Assembly: GCF_902506195.1 (NCBI RefSeq)
Contig: NZ_LR732817.1
Location: 3,067,407 to 3,131,406, forward strand
Direction of reading: 5' to 3'
Origin: Citricoccus sp. K5
GTDB lineage: Bacteria; Actinomycetota; Actinomycetes; Actinomycetales; Micrococcaceae
Length of the DNA stretch: 64,000 nt
The position numbers and the translations under genes were made by a program. The notes under the pieces were generated by a model that made no database searches, had not been told where the DNA came from, and worked only from the letters and a program-made list of their open reading frames with translations. This document shows, piece by piece, positions 1 to 9,008 of the stretch. How positions within the stretch are numbered: the first letter of the stretch is position 1; each line of letters begins with the position of its first letter.

Positions 1-788
1 CACGGGGACTTGCCGCCCAGCTCGAGGGTCACCGGCGTGAGCTGCTTCGCGGCGGCCTCGTAGACGATCCGCCCCACGCGCTCCCCTCCGGTGTAGAAGA
101 TGTGGTCGAACTTCTCCGCCAGCAGGGCCTGCACGGCCTCGGCCCCGCCCTGCACCACGGCGACCGCACGCGGGTCCAGGTACTGCGGGATGAGCCGGCC
201 GATGAGTTCGGACGTGGCGGGGGCCTTCTCGCTGGGCTTGAGCACCACGGCGTTGCCAGCCGCCACGGCCGCCACCAGCGGGCCGAGCAGGGTCTGGACC
301 GGGTAGTTCCACGGGCCGATGATCAGCACGGTCCCCAGAGGCCGGGCCTCGACCTTGGCGCTGGCGGGGCGGAAGGCCAGCGGCACCTTCACCGATTCCG
401 GTTCCATCCAGTCGGTCAGGTACAGCAGGGCGTGGTCCACCTCGGATCGGGTGGGCTGGACCTCGGTCAGCATCGCCTCGACGGTGGGTTTGCCGAGGTC
501 GGCCGCCAAGGCCGCGCAGATCGCGTCAGCCTGTTCCTCCAGCATCCGCCGGATGCCCTTGAGCTGACCGGCACGGAAGCGCCGCGGGTGCGCCAACCTC
601 AGCGCGGCGGCCTGGCGCATCCTCGCGACGGCGACCCCCGGCTCCTCGTTCCCGCTCGCCACGTCCGGTCCGGCCGGGACGTGCAGCATCGACGCCGGGT
701 CGAGGGCGGTGTCATCCTGCCCCGGTCCCTCGCGGTGCTGGCCGGGGTTCAGGGTCTGGTCCGCGATGAAGTCCGGAATCTGAGGCAT
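1..788 (-). CDS. Aldehyde dehydrogenase family protein, C-terminus outside window
   Basis: NAD(P)-dependent aldehyde dehydrogenase, oxidising an aldehyde to its acid in the cytosol. Reading from ATG at 788 gives 262 residues before the window edge. The ALDH landmarks are GTVLIIGPWNYPVQ (cofactor/active-site region), LKPSE, FTGG-like FYTGGERVGR and TLELGGKSP with the general-base glutamate. The catalytic cysteine lies beyond the edge. The compact N-terminus and PWNYP motif suggest the ALDH3-like branch. The substrate cannot be told. It is divergent from nothing nearby and ends the minus-strand group that starts with the PfkB gene. Confidence 0.9.
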   Translation of the reverse strand, partial: MPQIPDFIADQTLNPGQHREGPGQDDTALDPASMLHVPAGPDVASGNEEPGVAVARMRQAAALRLAHPRRFRAGQLKGIRRMLEEQADAICAALAADLGKPTVEAMLTEVQPTRSEVDHALLYLTDWMEPESVKVPLAFRPASAKVEARPLGTVLIIGPWNYPVQTLLGPLVAAVAAGNAVVLKPSEKAPATSELIGRLIPQYLDPRAVAVVQGGAEAVQALLAEKFDHIFYTGGERVGRIVYEAAAKQLTPVTLELGGKSP

Positions 789-847
789 GACCCCACGGTA
801 ATGGCAAGGGCCCGATACCGCGCAGCCGCTCTGGTCACAGCGGGGGT

Positions 848-1759
848 TCAGCGCTGCGGCCAGTACCCGCGTGCCTCCATCACGGAGGCCAGGGCCTCGG
901 CGTCGTCCGTCATCAGCCCGTCCACGCCGAGGGCCAGCAGGTGCTCCATCTCCGCGGGCTCGTCCACCACCCACACGTGGACCTGCAGGCCGGCGGCCTG
1001 GCACCGGGACACGAAGGTACGGGTCACCACGGGAACGGGGCCCTGCTTCACGGGGACCTGGACGCAGTCGACGTGGACCAGCCGGCGCGCCACGAATCGG
1101 GTCAGTCCCAAGGGAGCCGCCAGCACGAGGGCGGCGATGGCCCATCCGCCGCCGGACATCGCGATCCGGCGGCCGGCCGTCCGAGTGAAGCGCCGGCGTC
1201 GGGAATCATGGAAGGAGGCGATCAGCACCCGGTCCCAGGCATCATGGCGGGCCAGCAGGGGCACCATGGCCTCACCCGCGGCATCGTCCTTGAGGTCCAC
1301 GTTGAGGTGCACGTCAGGCCACTCGGTCAGCAGGTCCTCAAAGCGCAGCAGGTGCTCACCCTCGAGCAGGTCGCTCCCGGCGAACCCCACCTCGGGGTCC
1401 AGCGCCTCACCGCCACCGGAGGCCACCCGCTCCCGCACCGGCCCGCGGTCGGACCCCTGCCCGGTGGCCGGATCCAGTACCCGGAGCGTGCTGAGCTCCT
1501 CCCAGGTGTGGTCGGAGATCCTCCCCGAGCCGGTGGTGACGCGGTCCAGGACCTCGTCGTGGAAGACCATGAGCACCCCGTCCTTCGAGGTGCGTACGTC
1601 CAACTCGAGGTAACCGTAGCCACGGTCCACGGCGCTGTGGAATGCGGTCAGCGTGTTCTCCCGGGTGGTGTCCGCCCCGCGGTGGGCGAAGGCCAGCGGC
1701 CAGCCTCGGCGGGCGGGGAGGGAGTCCGTCAGGTAGGGAGGCAGGAGGGGGCGTTTCAC
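848..1759 (-). CDS. Glycerophosphodiester phosphodiesterase family protein
   Basis: Predicted to hydrolyse glycerophosphodiesters to glycerol-3-phosphate and an alcohol. The 303-residue TIM-barrel protein shows the GDPD signature near its N-terminus: AFAHRGADTTRENTLTAF with the catalytic HRG, then ELDVRTSKDG metal ligands and the second catalytic histidine in FHDEVLDR. No signal peptide is visible, so it is probably cytosolic. The start is GTG, preceded by GGTGG. It lies 16 bases downstream of the HAD phosphatase stop region on the same strand, consistent with co-transcription. Family assignment is firm; the preferred substrate is unknown. Confidence 0.9.
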   Translation of the reverse strand: MKRPLLPPYLTDSLPARRGWPLAFAHRGADTTRENTLTAFHSAVDRGYGYLELDVRTSKDGVLMVFHDEVLDRVTTGSGRISDHTWEELSTLRVLDPATGQGSDRGPVRERVASGGGEALDPEVGFAGSDLLEGEHLLRFEDLLTEWPDVHLNVDLKDDAAGEAMVPLLARHDAWDRVLIASFHDSRRRRFTRTAGRRIAMSGGGWAIAALVLAAPLGLTRFVARRLVHVDCVQVPVKQGPVPVVTRTFVSRCQAAGLQVHVWVVDEPAEMEHLLALGVDGLMTDDAEALASVMEARGYWPQR

Positions 1760-1775
1760 GCGTCCACCCTAACCG

Positions 1776-2687
1776 TCAGTCGAGGGTGAGCAGATGTTCG
1801 ATGGCCTGGGCCACCCCATCGTCATCGCAGGCTCCGGTGGTCGCGTCCGCAGCGGCGAGCAGGGCAGGGTGCCCCGAGGCCACGGCGTACCCGGTGCCGG
1901 CCCAGTGGATCATCTCCAGGTCGTTAGGCATGTCCCCGAACGCCACCACCTCGCTGGCGGAGATGCCATGCTCGGCGGCGAAGCCGGCCAGGGTCGTGGC
2001 CTTGTTGACCTCCGGCCGGGACAACTCCAGCAGGGTCATCCCGGGTGCGGAATGCGTCACGGCAAGCAGGTCACCCAGCAGATCCCGGACCTCGGCCAGA
2101 AAGGCATCGGGCTCGTGGGAGCGGGTCTTGACCAGGAATTTCACCACGGCGGGATCCTCGGGCAGGACCTCATCCAGACGCGGTGCCACGTGGACGCCGG
2201 CGGCCAGTTCGCCAGAGACCAGGTCCCCGGTGGCCTCCGCGTCCCGGCGGTCGACGAAGGCGGCGTCGAGGTGGAAGCCCTCCAGGGTCTCCATCCCGAA
2301 CGACGCCGACGGGTCCAGAGTGGCGATCATCTCTCGCGCCTGCAGGACGGTCTGGAAGTCCATGGGCTTGGAGTCGAGCACGGTCTCCCGCACGAGGTCA
2401 TAGATGACGGCCCCGTTCGAGCAGATGATGGGCCCGGCATGACCCAGCGCCTCGGTCAGCGGCGTCAGCCAGCGGATGGGCCGGCCGGTCACGAACACCA
2501 CCTGGATGCCGGCGTCATGCGCGGCCTGGAAGGCGTCCACAGTCCGCGGCGAGATCAGCCCGGTGCGGGTGTGGTCGTAACCGATGATGGTGCCGTCCAG
2601 GTCGCTGGCGATCATCCGGGGTCGGCGGAGGGCCGGACCGGCCGGAGCCGGCGGCGCCGGTTCGTAGGTCGGGTCTGGACGGGACAT
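1776..2687 (-). CDS. Cof-type HAD-IIB family hydrolase
   Basis: Phosphatase of the haloacid dehalogenase superfamily, subclass IIB, probably acting on sugar phosphates or similar small metabolites. Visible motifs are motif I in MIASDLDGTIIG (nucleophile and acid/base Asp, about residues 30-35), motif II in VFVTGRP, a lysine in the EVNKATTL segment, and motif IV in FGDMPNDLEM. The 303-residue length fits a core plus C2 cap. The ATG at 2687 is preferred to 2696 because a TAGAAT -10 element ends seven bases before it, suggesting a leaderless mRNA. Substrate unknown. Confidence 0.88.
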   Translation of the reverse strand: MSRPDPTYEPAPPAPAGPALRRPRMIASDLDGTIIGYDHTRTGLISPRTVDAFQAAHDAGIQVVFVTGRPIRWLTPLTEALGHAGPIICSNGAVIYDLVRETVLDSKPMDFQTVLQAREMIATLDPSASFGMETLEGFHLDAAFVDRRDAEATGDLVSGELAAGVHVAPRLDEVLPEDPAVVKFLVKTRSHEPDAFLAEVRDLLGDLLAVTHSAPGMTLLELSRPEVNKATTLAGFAAEHGISASEVVAFGDMPNDLEMIHWAGTGYAVASGHPALLAAADATTGACDDDGVAQAIEHLLTLD

Positions 2688-2694
2688 GGCCCCC

Positions 2695-2700
2695 ATTCTA
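2695..2700 (-). promoter_or_regulatory. -10 element of a leaderless transcript (HAD gene)
   Basis: TAGAAT ends seven bases before the ATG at 2687, so transcription would begin at or next to the start codon. The alternative ATG at 2696 overlaps the hexamer. No convincing -35 was seen. Confidence 0.5.
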
Positions 2701-2749
2701 GGCCGCGGGCCCGCGGGGGTGACGGCGCGAGGCGAACCGGCGGGGCGCC

Positions 2750-3700
2750 TCAGCCGAGCTCGTCACGCCTGGGCGGATCGGCCCCCAGCCGGGACGAGGT
2801 GATGGCTGCGGCCCGCGCGGCGTAGGCGAGTACTGCCGCGGTGTCCTCCGGGCTGATGTTCCGCAGCTCCTTCCGGTTCTCGGCACCCAGGAGCCCGCGG
2901 TCCTTCAGGGCGACCAGCAGGGCGGCGGTGAAGGAGTCGCCCGCACCCACCGTGTCCGCAACCTCCACGGGCGTCACGGGGTGTTCGATCACACCGGCGG
3001 CGGTGGCGCACAGGATCGAGGTCTCCCCGCGGGTCACCACCACCATGGCCGGCTCGATCCGCTGCCACTCGACGATCACGTCCTCGAGCGCACGGTCCGG
3101 GTACAGCCAGGCCAGATCCTCGTCCGAGGCGTGCACGATGTCCGCGAACGCCACCGACTCCTCAGCTCGGCGGCGGGCGGTGGTCCGGTCGGGGACGATC
3201 GACGGCCGGCAGTTCGGGTCGTAGCTCAGGGTGACGTCCGGCTCGAGCGTGGTCAGCAACTCCATGACGGTGGAGGCGCCCGGCTCGAGCATCGTGGCGA
3301 TGGATCCCGTGTGCAGGTGTTTGAGGGTCCGTGCCCGGCCGTCCCGGCCCAATACGGCGCGCACCAGCCGGGCGGTCTCCTGAGGATCGGGCAGCGACCA
3401 GTCCAGGTCGAACTCGTAGTGGGCCACGCCCGTGGGGTCCAGGCGGGCGGTGGCCACGGAGGTCGGCAGGCCGTCCGGGTCCAGCACCGTTGTCACGCCG
3501 TTGCGGTCGAGGTGCTCGCGGACCATGGTGCCGTAGTCGTCGTGGCCGTAGCGGCCGGCGAAGAACACGTTCTCCCCGAGCCTGGCCAGGCCAACGGCCA
3601 CATTGAGGGGACTGCCGCCGACGTGGACCCGCGGCGTCGCGGTATCGGAAAGGACGACGTCGACGAGCGCCTCGCCGATCACACCCACGTAATCAGTCAC
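2750..3700 (-). CDS. PfkB family carbohydrate kinase (fructokinase-like)
   Basis: ATP-dependent sugar kinase of the ribokinase/PfkB fold. Both family signatures are present: VHVGGSPLNVAVGLARLG near the N-terminus (substrate binding) and DTVGAGDSFTAALL near the C-terminus (anion hole and catalytic Asp). Its 316 residues are normal for the family. The start is GTG at 3700, 11 bases after a TAGGGT hexamer. The gene is divergent from the nucleobase permease and heads a minus-strand run with the HAD phosphatase, which could act on its product. Fructose is the likeliest substrate from overall resemblance, but this is not proven. Confidence 0.88.
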   Translation of the reverse strand: MTDYVGVIGEALVDVVLSDTATPRVHVGGSPLNVAVGLARLGENVFFAGRYGHDDYGTMVREHLDRNGVTTVLDPDGLPTSVATARLDPTGVAHYEFDLDWSLPDPQETARLVRAVLGRDGRARTLKHLHTGSIATMLEPGASTVMELLTTLEPDVTLSYDPNCRPSIVPDRTTARRRAEESVAFADIVHASDEDLAWLYPDRALEDVIVEWQRIEPAMVVVTRGETSILCATAAGVIEHPVTPVEVADTVGAGDSFTAALLVALKDRGLLGAENRKELRNISPEDTAAVLAYAARAAAITSSRLGADPPRRDELG

Positions 3701-3799
3701 AGATCAACGGTACCCTACCGCTCAGTTGCCTTCTCGGTTTTAGACCGGTCCTCCGGACATCCGCAGGGCAATCCCCGCACCCCCGAACCGACCGGAAAG

Positions 3800-5218
3800 A
3801 TGCCCGTGACCTCGAAGGACCCCACAGAGCCCACCGACGGACCCGTCGCGGGAGCCACCACCGCGTCCGCCACCAGGGAGCAGCGGTCCCTGGCCCGCCG
3901 GCTCGGCATGGGCTGGCATCTGCATGGCGACGGCCGGCGCATCACCCCGGGCGAGGTCGTCGCCCCGGACGAGCGGCTCGCGTGGCCACAGACCATCGGC
4001 GTCGGCATCCAGCACGTGATGGCCATGTTCGGCGCCACCGTACTCGTGCCCACCATCACCGGCTTCCCCGTGACCGCATCCCTGTTCTTCTCAGGCGTGG
4101 GCACTCTGCTGTTCCTGATCATCACCGCCGGCAGGGTCCCCTCCTACCTCGGCAGTTCGTTCGCGTTCATCGCGCCCATCAGCGCGGCGATGAGCCAACA
4201 CGGCATCGGCGGGGCCCTCGGCGGCGTCCTCGTCTCCGGAGTCGCCCTGTTCCTCGTCGGCCTAATCGTGCAGCGGGCCGGAACCGGGTGGATCCACGCG
4301 CTCATGCCCCCGGTCGTCATGGGAACGATCGTGGCCCTGATCGGCCTGAACCTCGCCGGTTCCACCACGGAGGCCATGGTCACGGTGCCCCTGACCACCT
4401 TCTCCACCGCCCTGGCCATCGTGGTGTGCGCCGTGCTGTTCAAGGGCCTGCTGGGCCGGCTGTCCATCCTGCTCGGCATCGTCGTCGGCTACCTCGTGGC
4501 CCTGGCCCAGGGCCAGATCGACTTCAGCCCCATCGGTGAGGCAGCCGTGGTCGGCCTGCCGCCCTTCCACGCACCGGAGTTCCACTGGGACGTGCTGTTC
4601 CTCTTCCTGCCCGTGGTGCTGGTGCTCGTGGCCGAGAACATCGGCCACGTGAAGACGGTCGGGCTCATGACGAACCGCAACCTGGACTCCTCCAACGGGC
4701 GGGCCCTGATGGCCGACGGCCTGGCGACCACCCTCTCCGGCCTCGGCGGCGGCGTGGGCACCACCACCTACGCGGAGAACATCGGCGTCATGGCCTCCTC
4801 CCGCGTCTACTCCACCGCCGCCTACTGGGTGGCCGGGATCGTGGCCCTCGCCCTCGCGTTCTTCCCCCAGTTCGGCGCCCTGATCAACACCATCCCCGCG
4901 GGCGTCGCCGGAGGGGCGGGCATCATCCTCTACGGCATGATCGGCGTGATGGGGGTGCGCATCTGGGTGCAGAACCGGGTGGACTTCTCGAACACGATCA
5001 ACCTGATGTCCGCCGGCGCAGGCCTCATCGTCGCGATCGCCGATCCGACCCTGGACATCGCCGGCATGCAGTTCGGCGGCATCGCCCTCGGCACCGCGAC
5101 CGTGCTCGTGGTCTTCCACCTCATGACCGCCCTCGCCCGCTGGCGCGGCACCGAACCCGTGTCCGCTGATCCGGACGAGAATCCCTACGAGTCCTCCGAG
5201 CCCGGCCGCCTGGGCTGA
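3800..5218 (+). CDS. NCS2-type uracil/xanthine permease
   Basis: Proton-coupled nucleobase importer of the nucleobase-cation symporter-2 family in the cytoplasmic membrane. The 472-residue protein has about 14 hydrophobic segments. It also has family landmarks such as QHVMAMFGATVLVP, SSFAFI and the ENIGHVKTVG and TTYAENIGVMASS segments around the substrate-binding helices; the glutamate in VLVAENIGH is typical of uracil transporters. ATG at 3800 is chosen because GGAAAG precedes it. The longer upstream reading frame runs through the divergent kinase gene. Uracil is the likeliest substrate, with xanthine or another base possible. Confidence 0.92.
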   Translation: MPVTSKDPTEPTDGPVAGATTASATREQRSLARRLGMGWHLHGDGRRITPGEVVAPDERLAWPQTIGVGIQHVMAMFGATVLVPTITGFPVTASLFFSGVGTLLFLIITAGRVPSYLGSSFAFIAPISAAMSQHGIGGALGGVLVSGVALFLVGLIVQRAGTGWIHALMPPVVMGTIVALIGLNLAGSTTEAMVTVPLTTFSTALAIVVCAVLFKGLLGRLSILLGIVVGYLVALAQGQIDFSPIGEAAVVGLPPFHAPEFHWDVLFLFLPVVLVLVAENIGHVKTVGLMTNRNLDSSNGRALMADGLATTLSGLGGGVGTTTYAENIGVMASSRVYSTAAYWVAGIVALALAFFPQFGALINTIPAGVAGGAGIILYGMIGVMGVRIWVQNRVDFSNTINLMSAGAGLIVAIADPTLDIAGMQFGGIALGTATVLVVFHLMTALARWRGTEPVSADPDENPYESSEPGRLG

Positions 5219-5289
5219 CGCGAACGGCCACGGCCGCAACGGCGAACATGCACGACGCCGATCCTCCCCCTCCGCAGGTCAGGTCCTGT

Positions 5290-6258
5290 TCAGCGGCGCT
5301 TGCCGCCCCTGCCGCCCTTCGACCCCTGGGACCCCTTCGATCCGCTGGCCGCGCCCTTCGACCCGCGCTTGGAATTCTTGGAGCCAGCCCCGGAGGCACG
5401 CTTGGTGCCCTTCGTGGCCGTGCCGTCACGGCCCGCAGTAGTGGCCTTGCCGCTGCGGGACGCACCGGCGGACGAGGCGCCGCCTTGAGGCGCCGCGGTG
5501 GAGGCCTGGAGGTGGTCATTCCGGGACGAGCCGGGGCGGCGGCCCTTCGCCGCGCCGACGAAGTCCTGCACGAGTTGGGAGTCCACGGCCCTTAACCAGG
5601 CCAGGCCCACGCCCCATCCGGGGTGGCCGCCGGATGCCTCCGCGGCGTCACCGCGACGTTCCAGCGGCAGCACCACCACGTCCTTGCGGCCGAACATGCG
5701 GGCCACCGAGGCGGGCAGGACCACGTGGCCCGCGCCCGTGGCCACGATCTCCACGGCCATCCGCTCGCCCGCACCCGGGATCTCCGGGGCGTCCAGCCCG
5801 TCGATCGGCGGCTCGGGGGCGAACCTCGCCGGGTCCATCCGCTCGTCCGGATCCAGCTCGGAACACGGGACGGGGCCGTCTGCTGCGGCATCCCACGCCG
5901 CCAGCAGGTGATCCTGCCCCACGCAGACCACCGGGTCCTCCTCGTAGAACCGGACCACGTGCACGTCGGCGGGATCCACGCCGCCGGAGGCGAGGAGCGC
6001 CTCGGGGGTGGAATCGAGCCGCCAGCGCAGGTAGCCCAGCTGCGGGAGCCCGCGGGGGGCGGAGCCGTCCGGGCCGGGGGCCAGGAACGCGACCTGCCCG
6101 CCGACGTCGTGCTTCACCAACTGGACCCGGCGCTCACGGGAGGTGAAGCGGTCCACCCACTTGGACGGCGAGGCGCCGGGGATGGTGGAGAGGAACAGCG
6201 TCTCCGGGACGATCTCGTCTGCTGAAGACCGCCCGGACGGGGGCGAGGACGGAGGCAC
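5290..6258 (-). CDS. LysR-type effector-binding-domain protein with a Lys/Ser/Gly-rich tail
   Basis: The first ~225 residues resemble the periplasmic-binding-like effector domain of LysR regulators as a free-standing protein, a form known in Micrococcaceae. Typical segments are [30 protein letters not shown] and [20 protein letters not shown], ending near [15 protein letters not shown]. There is no helix-turn-helix region. The last ~95 residues are low complexity and basic, full of SK and GSKG steps. GTG at 6258 lies six bases after the dienelactone hydrolase stop, so the two are probably one operon. The role is unknown; effector sensing or binding is the family inference. Confidence 0.7.
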   Translation of the reverse strand: MPPSSPPSGRSSADEIVPETLFLSTIPGASPSKWVDRFTSRERRVQLVKHDVGGQVAFLAPGPDGSAPRGLPQLGYLRWRLDSTPEALLASGGVDPADVHVVRFYEEDPVVCVGQDHLLAAWDAAADGPVPCSELDPDERMDPARFAPEPPIDGLDAPEIPGAGERMAVEIVATGAGHVVLPASVARMFGRKDVVVLPLERRGDAAEASGGHPGWGVGLAWLRAVDSQLVQDFVGAAKGRRPGSSRNDHLQASTAAPQGGASSAGASRSGKATTAGRDGTATKGTKRASGAGSKNSKRGSKGAASGSKGSQGSKGGRGGKRR

Positions 6259-6264
6259 CGGCGG

Positions 6265-6987
6265 TTACTCGACCTTGTCCTTCAGGAACCGCACGGTGCG
6301 GGACCAAGCGAGCTCAGCCTCCTCCGGGCGGTAGTTGCCCTGGGGGTTCTCGTCATTGTGGAAGGCGTGCGGGGCGTCGTAGAAGAAGTACTCGACCTCG
6401 GCACCGGACTCGTCCCGGATCTGCTGCTCCTGGGCGCGTGCGTCCTCGGGCGGGAACATGGAGTCCTGTTCGGCGTAGTGGCCTTGAACAGCAGCCCTCA
6501 CACCGGCGTAGGCCTGCGGGACGGCCTGGCCGACTCCATAGAAGGGCACCGCTGCAGAGACCTTGGCACCCTGGTCAGCGGCCAGTGCGAGTACGAACCC
6601 GCCACCCATGCAGAACCCGACAGTGCCGACGGTCTTCGAGGTGACCGAGTCCAGGGACAGCAGGTAGCCGACGGCCCCGGCCAGCTGGCGGGCCCCCTCC
6701 TCCGCGGGGAGGTTCTGCATCATCTCGCCGGCCTCCTCGCCATCATGGGCGACCCAACCGCCGAACAGGTCCGGGGCCAGGGCGGTGAAGCCCTCCGCAG
6801 CCAGCCGATCGCAGACGTCCCGCATGTGGTCCGTGAGGCCCCACCATTCCTGGATGACGATGACGCCGGGGCCGGACCCGGATTCGGGGGTGGCCAGGTA
6901 GCCGTGGCCTCGATGGTCGCCGCCCTCGGTACCCTCCTTCTCCGGCAGGGTGAAGGTGGTGTTCTGGTGCGGGGTCTTTCCGGCCAT
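6265..6987 (-). CDS. Dienelactone hydrolase family protein
   Basis: Alpha/beta hydrolase of the dienelactone hydrolase (carboxymethylenebutenolidase) family, cytosolic, 240 residues. Visible are the oxyanion segment IQEWWGL, the nucleophile elbow GFCMGGGF with cysteine in the nucleophile position as in true DLH, the Asp region, and the catalytic histidine in [10 protein letters not shown] strong AAGGAGG precedes ATG at 6987. It is divergent from the aquaporin gene and followed within six bases by the LysR-like effector protein. Aromatic-degradation genes are not nearby, so the physiological lactone or ester is unknown. Confidence 0.9.
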   Translation of the reverse strand: MAGKTPHQNTTFTLPEKEGTEGGDHRGHGYLATPESGSGPGVIVIQEWWGLTDHMRDVCDRLAAEGFTALAPDLFGGWVAHDGEEAGEMMQNLPAEEGARQLAGAVGYLLSLDSVTSKTVGTVGFCMGGGFVLALAADQGAKVSAAVPFYGVGQAVPQAYAGVRAAVQGHYAEQDSMFPPEDARAQEQQIRDESGAEVEYFFYDAPHAFHNDENPQGNYRPEEAELAWSRTVRFLKDKVE

Positions 6988-7152
6988 TGGTCCTCCTTGG
7001 ATCCGCGGATGAAGCTGGTATCGGTCACGGTCAGTCTAGGCGTGCCTTCAGACCCGACAAGTAGAGATACTGGGGCTTCCAGCAGCCGCCCGTCTAGCCC
7101 TTACCCGGAGGGCCGGTGCCGGTCTGCCATGACAGCACTGGAGGATCGCACC

Positions 7153-7938
7153 ATGCCTGCTTCATCTGCTCCCAGTACCCCAGCCCGCTTGGCGGCCGAG
7201 TTCCTCGGCACCTTCGTCCTCGTCTTCGGCGGTTGCGGTACCGCCGTCTTCGCCGCCCAGGTCATGGACGATGCCGCCGGCGTGAACATGGGCGTCGGCT
7301 TCCTCGGCGTCGCCCTCGCCTTCGGCCTGACCGTGGTGGTCATGGCCTACGCAGTGGGACACGTCTCCGGCGGCCACTTCAACCCCGCCGTCACGCTGGG
7401 CACCGCCCTGGCGGGCCGCACCAAGTGGTCCGACGTCGGCCCCTACATGCTGATCCAGGTCCTCGGCGCCACGGTGGCCGGCGGCGTCCTGCTGGCGATC
7501 GCCTCCGGGAAGGCCGGATTCGACGCCCAGGAGTCCGGATTCGCCACCAACGGCTACGGGGAGCGTTCACCGGACGGCTACACGATGCTGTCCGTGCTGC
7601 TGATCGAGGTCGTCCTGACCGCCGTGTTCCTCTACGTCATCCTCGGTGTCACGGACCGCCGTGCCCCGGCCGGCTTCGGTCCGCTGGCGATCGGCCTGTC
7701 CCTGACCCTGATCCACCTGATCTCCATCCCGGTGTCCAACACCTCCGTGAACCCGGCCCGCTCCCTCGGCGTGGCCTGGTTCGCCGGCGGTGAGGCACTG
7801 GGTCAGGTATGGCTGTTCATCCTGGCCCCGCTCGTGGGCGCTGCCATCGCCGGGCTGACCTACCACCTGCTGTTCCCCGACCGCGGAGACGTCAACGCTG
7901 ACATCGCCGGGCGGGAAGCCAACGACGCCACCGCCTGA
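7153..7938 (+). CDS. aqpZ: Aquaporin / MIP channel
   Basis: Membrane channel of the major intrinsic protein family, predicted to pass water. Both pore signatures are present, [10 protein letters not shown] and SVNPARSLG (two NPA boxes), with six hydrophobic helices over 261 residues. The residue set around the second NPA (arginine directly after NPA) fits a water-selective AqpZ-like pore rather than a glycerol facilitator. ATG at 7153 is chosen because GGAGG stands eight bases upstream; the ATG at 7129 has its nearest purine tract 17 bases away. It is followed by a bidirectional terminator. Confidence 0.93.
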   Translation: MPASSAPSTPARLAAEFLGTFVLVFGGCGTAVFAAQVMDDAAGVNMGVGFLGVALAFGLTVVVMAYAVGHVSGGHFNPAVTLGTALAGRTKWSDVGPYMLIQVLGATVAGGVLLAIASGKAGFDAQESGFATNGYGERSPDGYTMLSVLLIEVVLTAVFLYVILGVTDRRAPAGFGPLAIGLSLTLIHLISIPVSNTSVNPARSLGVAWFAGGEALGQVWLFILAPLVGAAIAGLTYHLLFPDRGDVNADIAGREANDATA

Positions 7939-7977
7939 GCCGTTGCCTGCCGCGCCAGATCGCCTCCAGAGGTCAAA

Positions 7978-8020
7978 AGCGCCCCGTTGTCCCGGATGAT
8001 CTCCGGGACGACGGGGCGCT
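7978..8020. terminator. Bidirectional terminator hairpin between aqpZ and yceI
   Basis: Two 19-base arms (7978-7996 and 8002-8020) are complementary with one mismatch around a five-base loop. It lies between converging genes and can serve both. AAAA precedes it, giving the U-tract for the minus-strand transcript. Confidence 0.8.
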
Positions 8021-8055
8021 CTGGCCTGCAGTCGCAGGCGGGGGTGTGCTCAGGC

Positions 8056-8625
8056 TCAGGCCTGGGCGCCCTCTTCGGCCGGCAGGACGAAGGAGGCGTC
8101 GATCTGGATCTTGACGGCGTCCGAGACGAGCACGCCACCGGCCGCGGCCTGCAGCGGGGCGTTCCAGGTGATGCCGAAGTCCTTGCGGGAGATCTCACCG
8201 GCGGCCTCGAAGCCGGCGCGGGTCATGCCGAAGGCGTCGACGGTCTGGCCGCCGAACTCCGCCTTGAGCTCGACCGGGTTGGTGACGCCCTTGATGGTCA
8301 GGTTGCCCACGAGGGTGAACTCCTGCGGATCATTGCCGGCGGCGCGGACCTCGGTGGAGACGAAGGTCATGTTCGGGTGGGCCTCGGTCTCGAAGAAGTC
8401 GGCGGCCTTGATGTGGGCATCGCGGTCCGGCTGGCCGGTGTCCACCGAGTTGGCGTCGATGGTGATGTTCACGTTCGAGGCGGTGGCGTCATCGGCCACG
8501 ACCAGCGATCCCTCAACGGCGTTGAAGGTGCCGCGGACCTTGGAGATGCCGGCGTGGCGGACCGTGAAGTCCACATCGGTGTGGGTGGCGTCCAGGTTCC
8601 AGGTTCCGGGGGTCAATGCGGTCAT
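8056..8625 (-). CDS. yceI: YceI family protein
   Basis: Small lipocalin-like beta-barrel protein of the YceI family, which binds polyisoprenoid-type lipids in characterised members. The 189-residue sequence opens with TPGTWNLDATHTDVDFTVRH, the classic YceI start. It continues with GTFNAVEGSLVV and PNMTFVSTEVR, and ends with KDFGITWN followed by a DAVKIQIDASF strand. No signal peptide is visible, as in many actinobacterial members. AAGGAG stands seven bases before ATG. The upstream region has two abutting palindromes (8682-8703) that look like a repressor site. Confidence 0.92.
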   Translation of the reverse strand: MTALTPGTWNLDATHTDVDFTVRHAGISKVRGTFNAVEGSLVVADDATASNVNITIDANSVDTGQPDRDAHIKAADFFETEAHPNMTFVSTEVRAAGNDPQEFTLVGNLTIKGVTNPVELKAEFGGQTVDAFGMTRAGFEAAGEISRKDFGITWNAPLQAAAGGVLVSDAVKIQIDASFVLPAEEGAQA

Positions 8626-8681
8626 GAGGGGTCTCCTTGCGTTGAAAGCGGTGGCGTCCGGACCGCAGCCCGTCCGTTCCA

Positions 8682-8703
8682 CCAATATTGGTTGAACGTT
8701 CAA
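8682..8703. promoter_or_regulatory. Paired palindromes upstream of yceI, putative operator
   Basis: CCAATATTGG (8682-8691) is directly followed by TTGAACGTTCAA (8692-8703), both perfect dyads. They lie 57 bases upstream of the yceI start. The TTGAAC dyad resembles MarR-family operators, but no regulator gene is adjacent, so the assignment is inference. Confidence 0.5.
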
Positions 8704-9008
8704 TAGAACCACGGCCGGCCCGGAACTATTCCCCGCACCGGCATGAACTTCGGATGAACGGATCGAGGCGCCCCCGCGGACAGCGACCGACGGCGGCCAT
8801 CCTGCCCCGCATGGCGCCGGGCCTCCCACCCCACCTGACGTCGAGTCTCCTGACATCCACGCGTCCAACTGGCCCCCGAGGGCCGGTCGTTTGGATAGGC
8901 TCAAGACGACCCTTCGACCAACACGGCAGCCAACCCCGGTGCCCGCCTGCGCATCCGGACCGCGGCTCGCCGTGTTCAATCCCTCGACAACCTGCATTGG
9001 GAGTACTT
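8704..9008 (+). other. Leader and promoter region of sqdB
   Basis: This 305-base gap has no plausible ORF. A TAGGCT hexamer at 8897-8902 is a weak -10 candidate, about 110 bases before the sqdB start. Nothing else was recognised. Confidence 0.3.
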
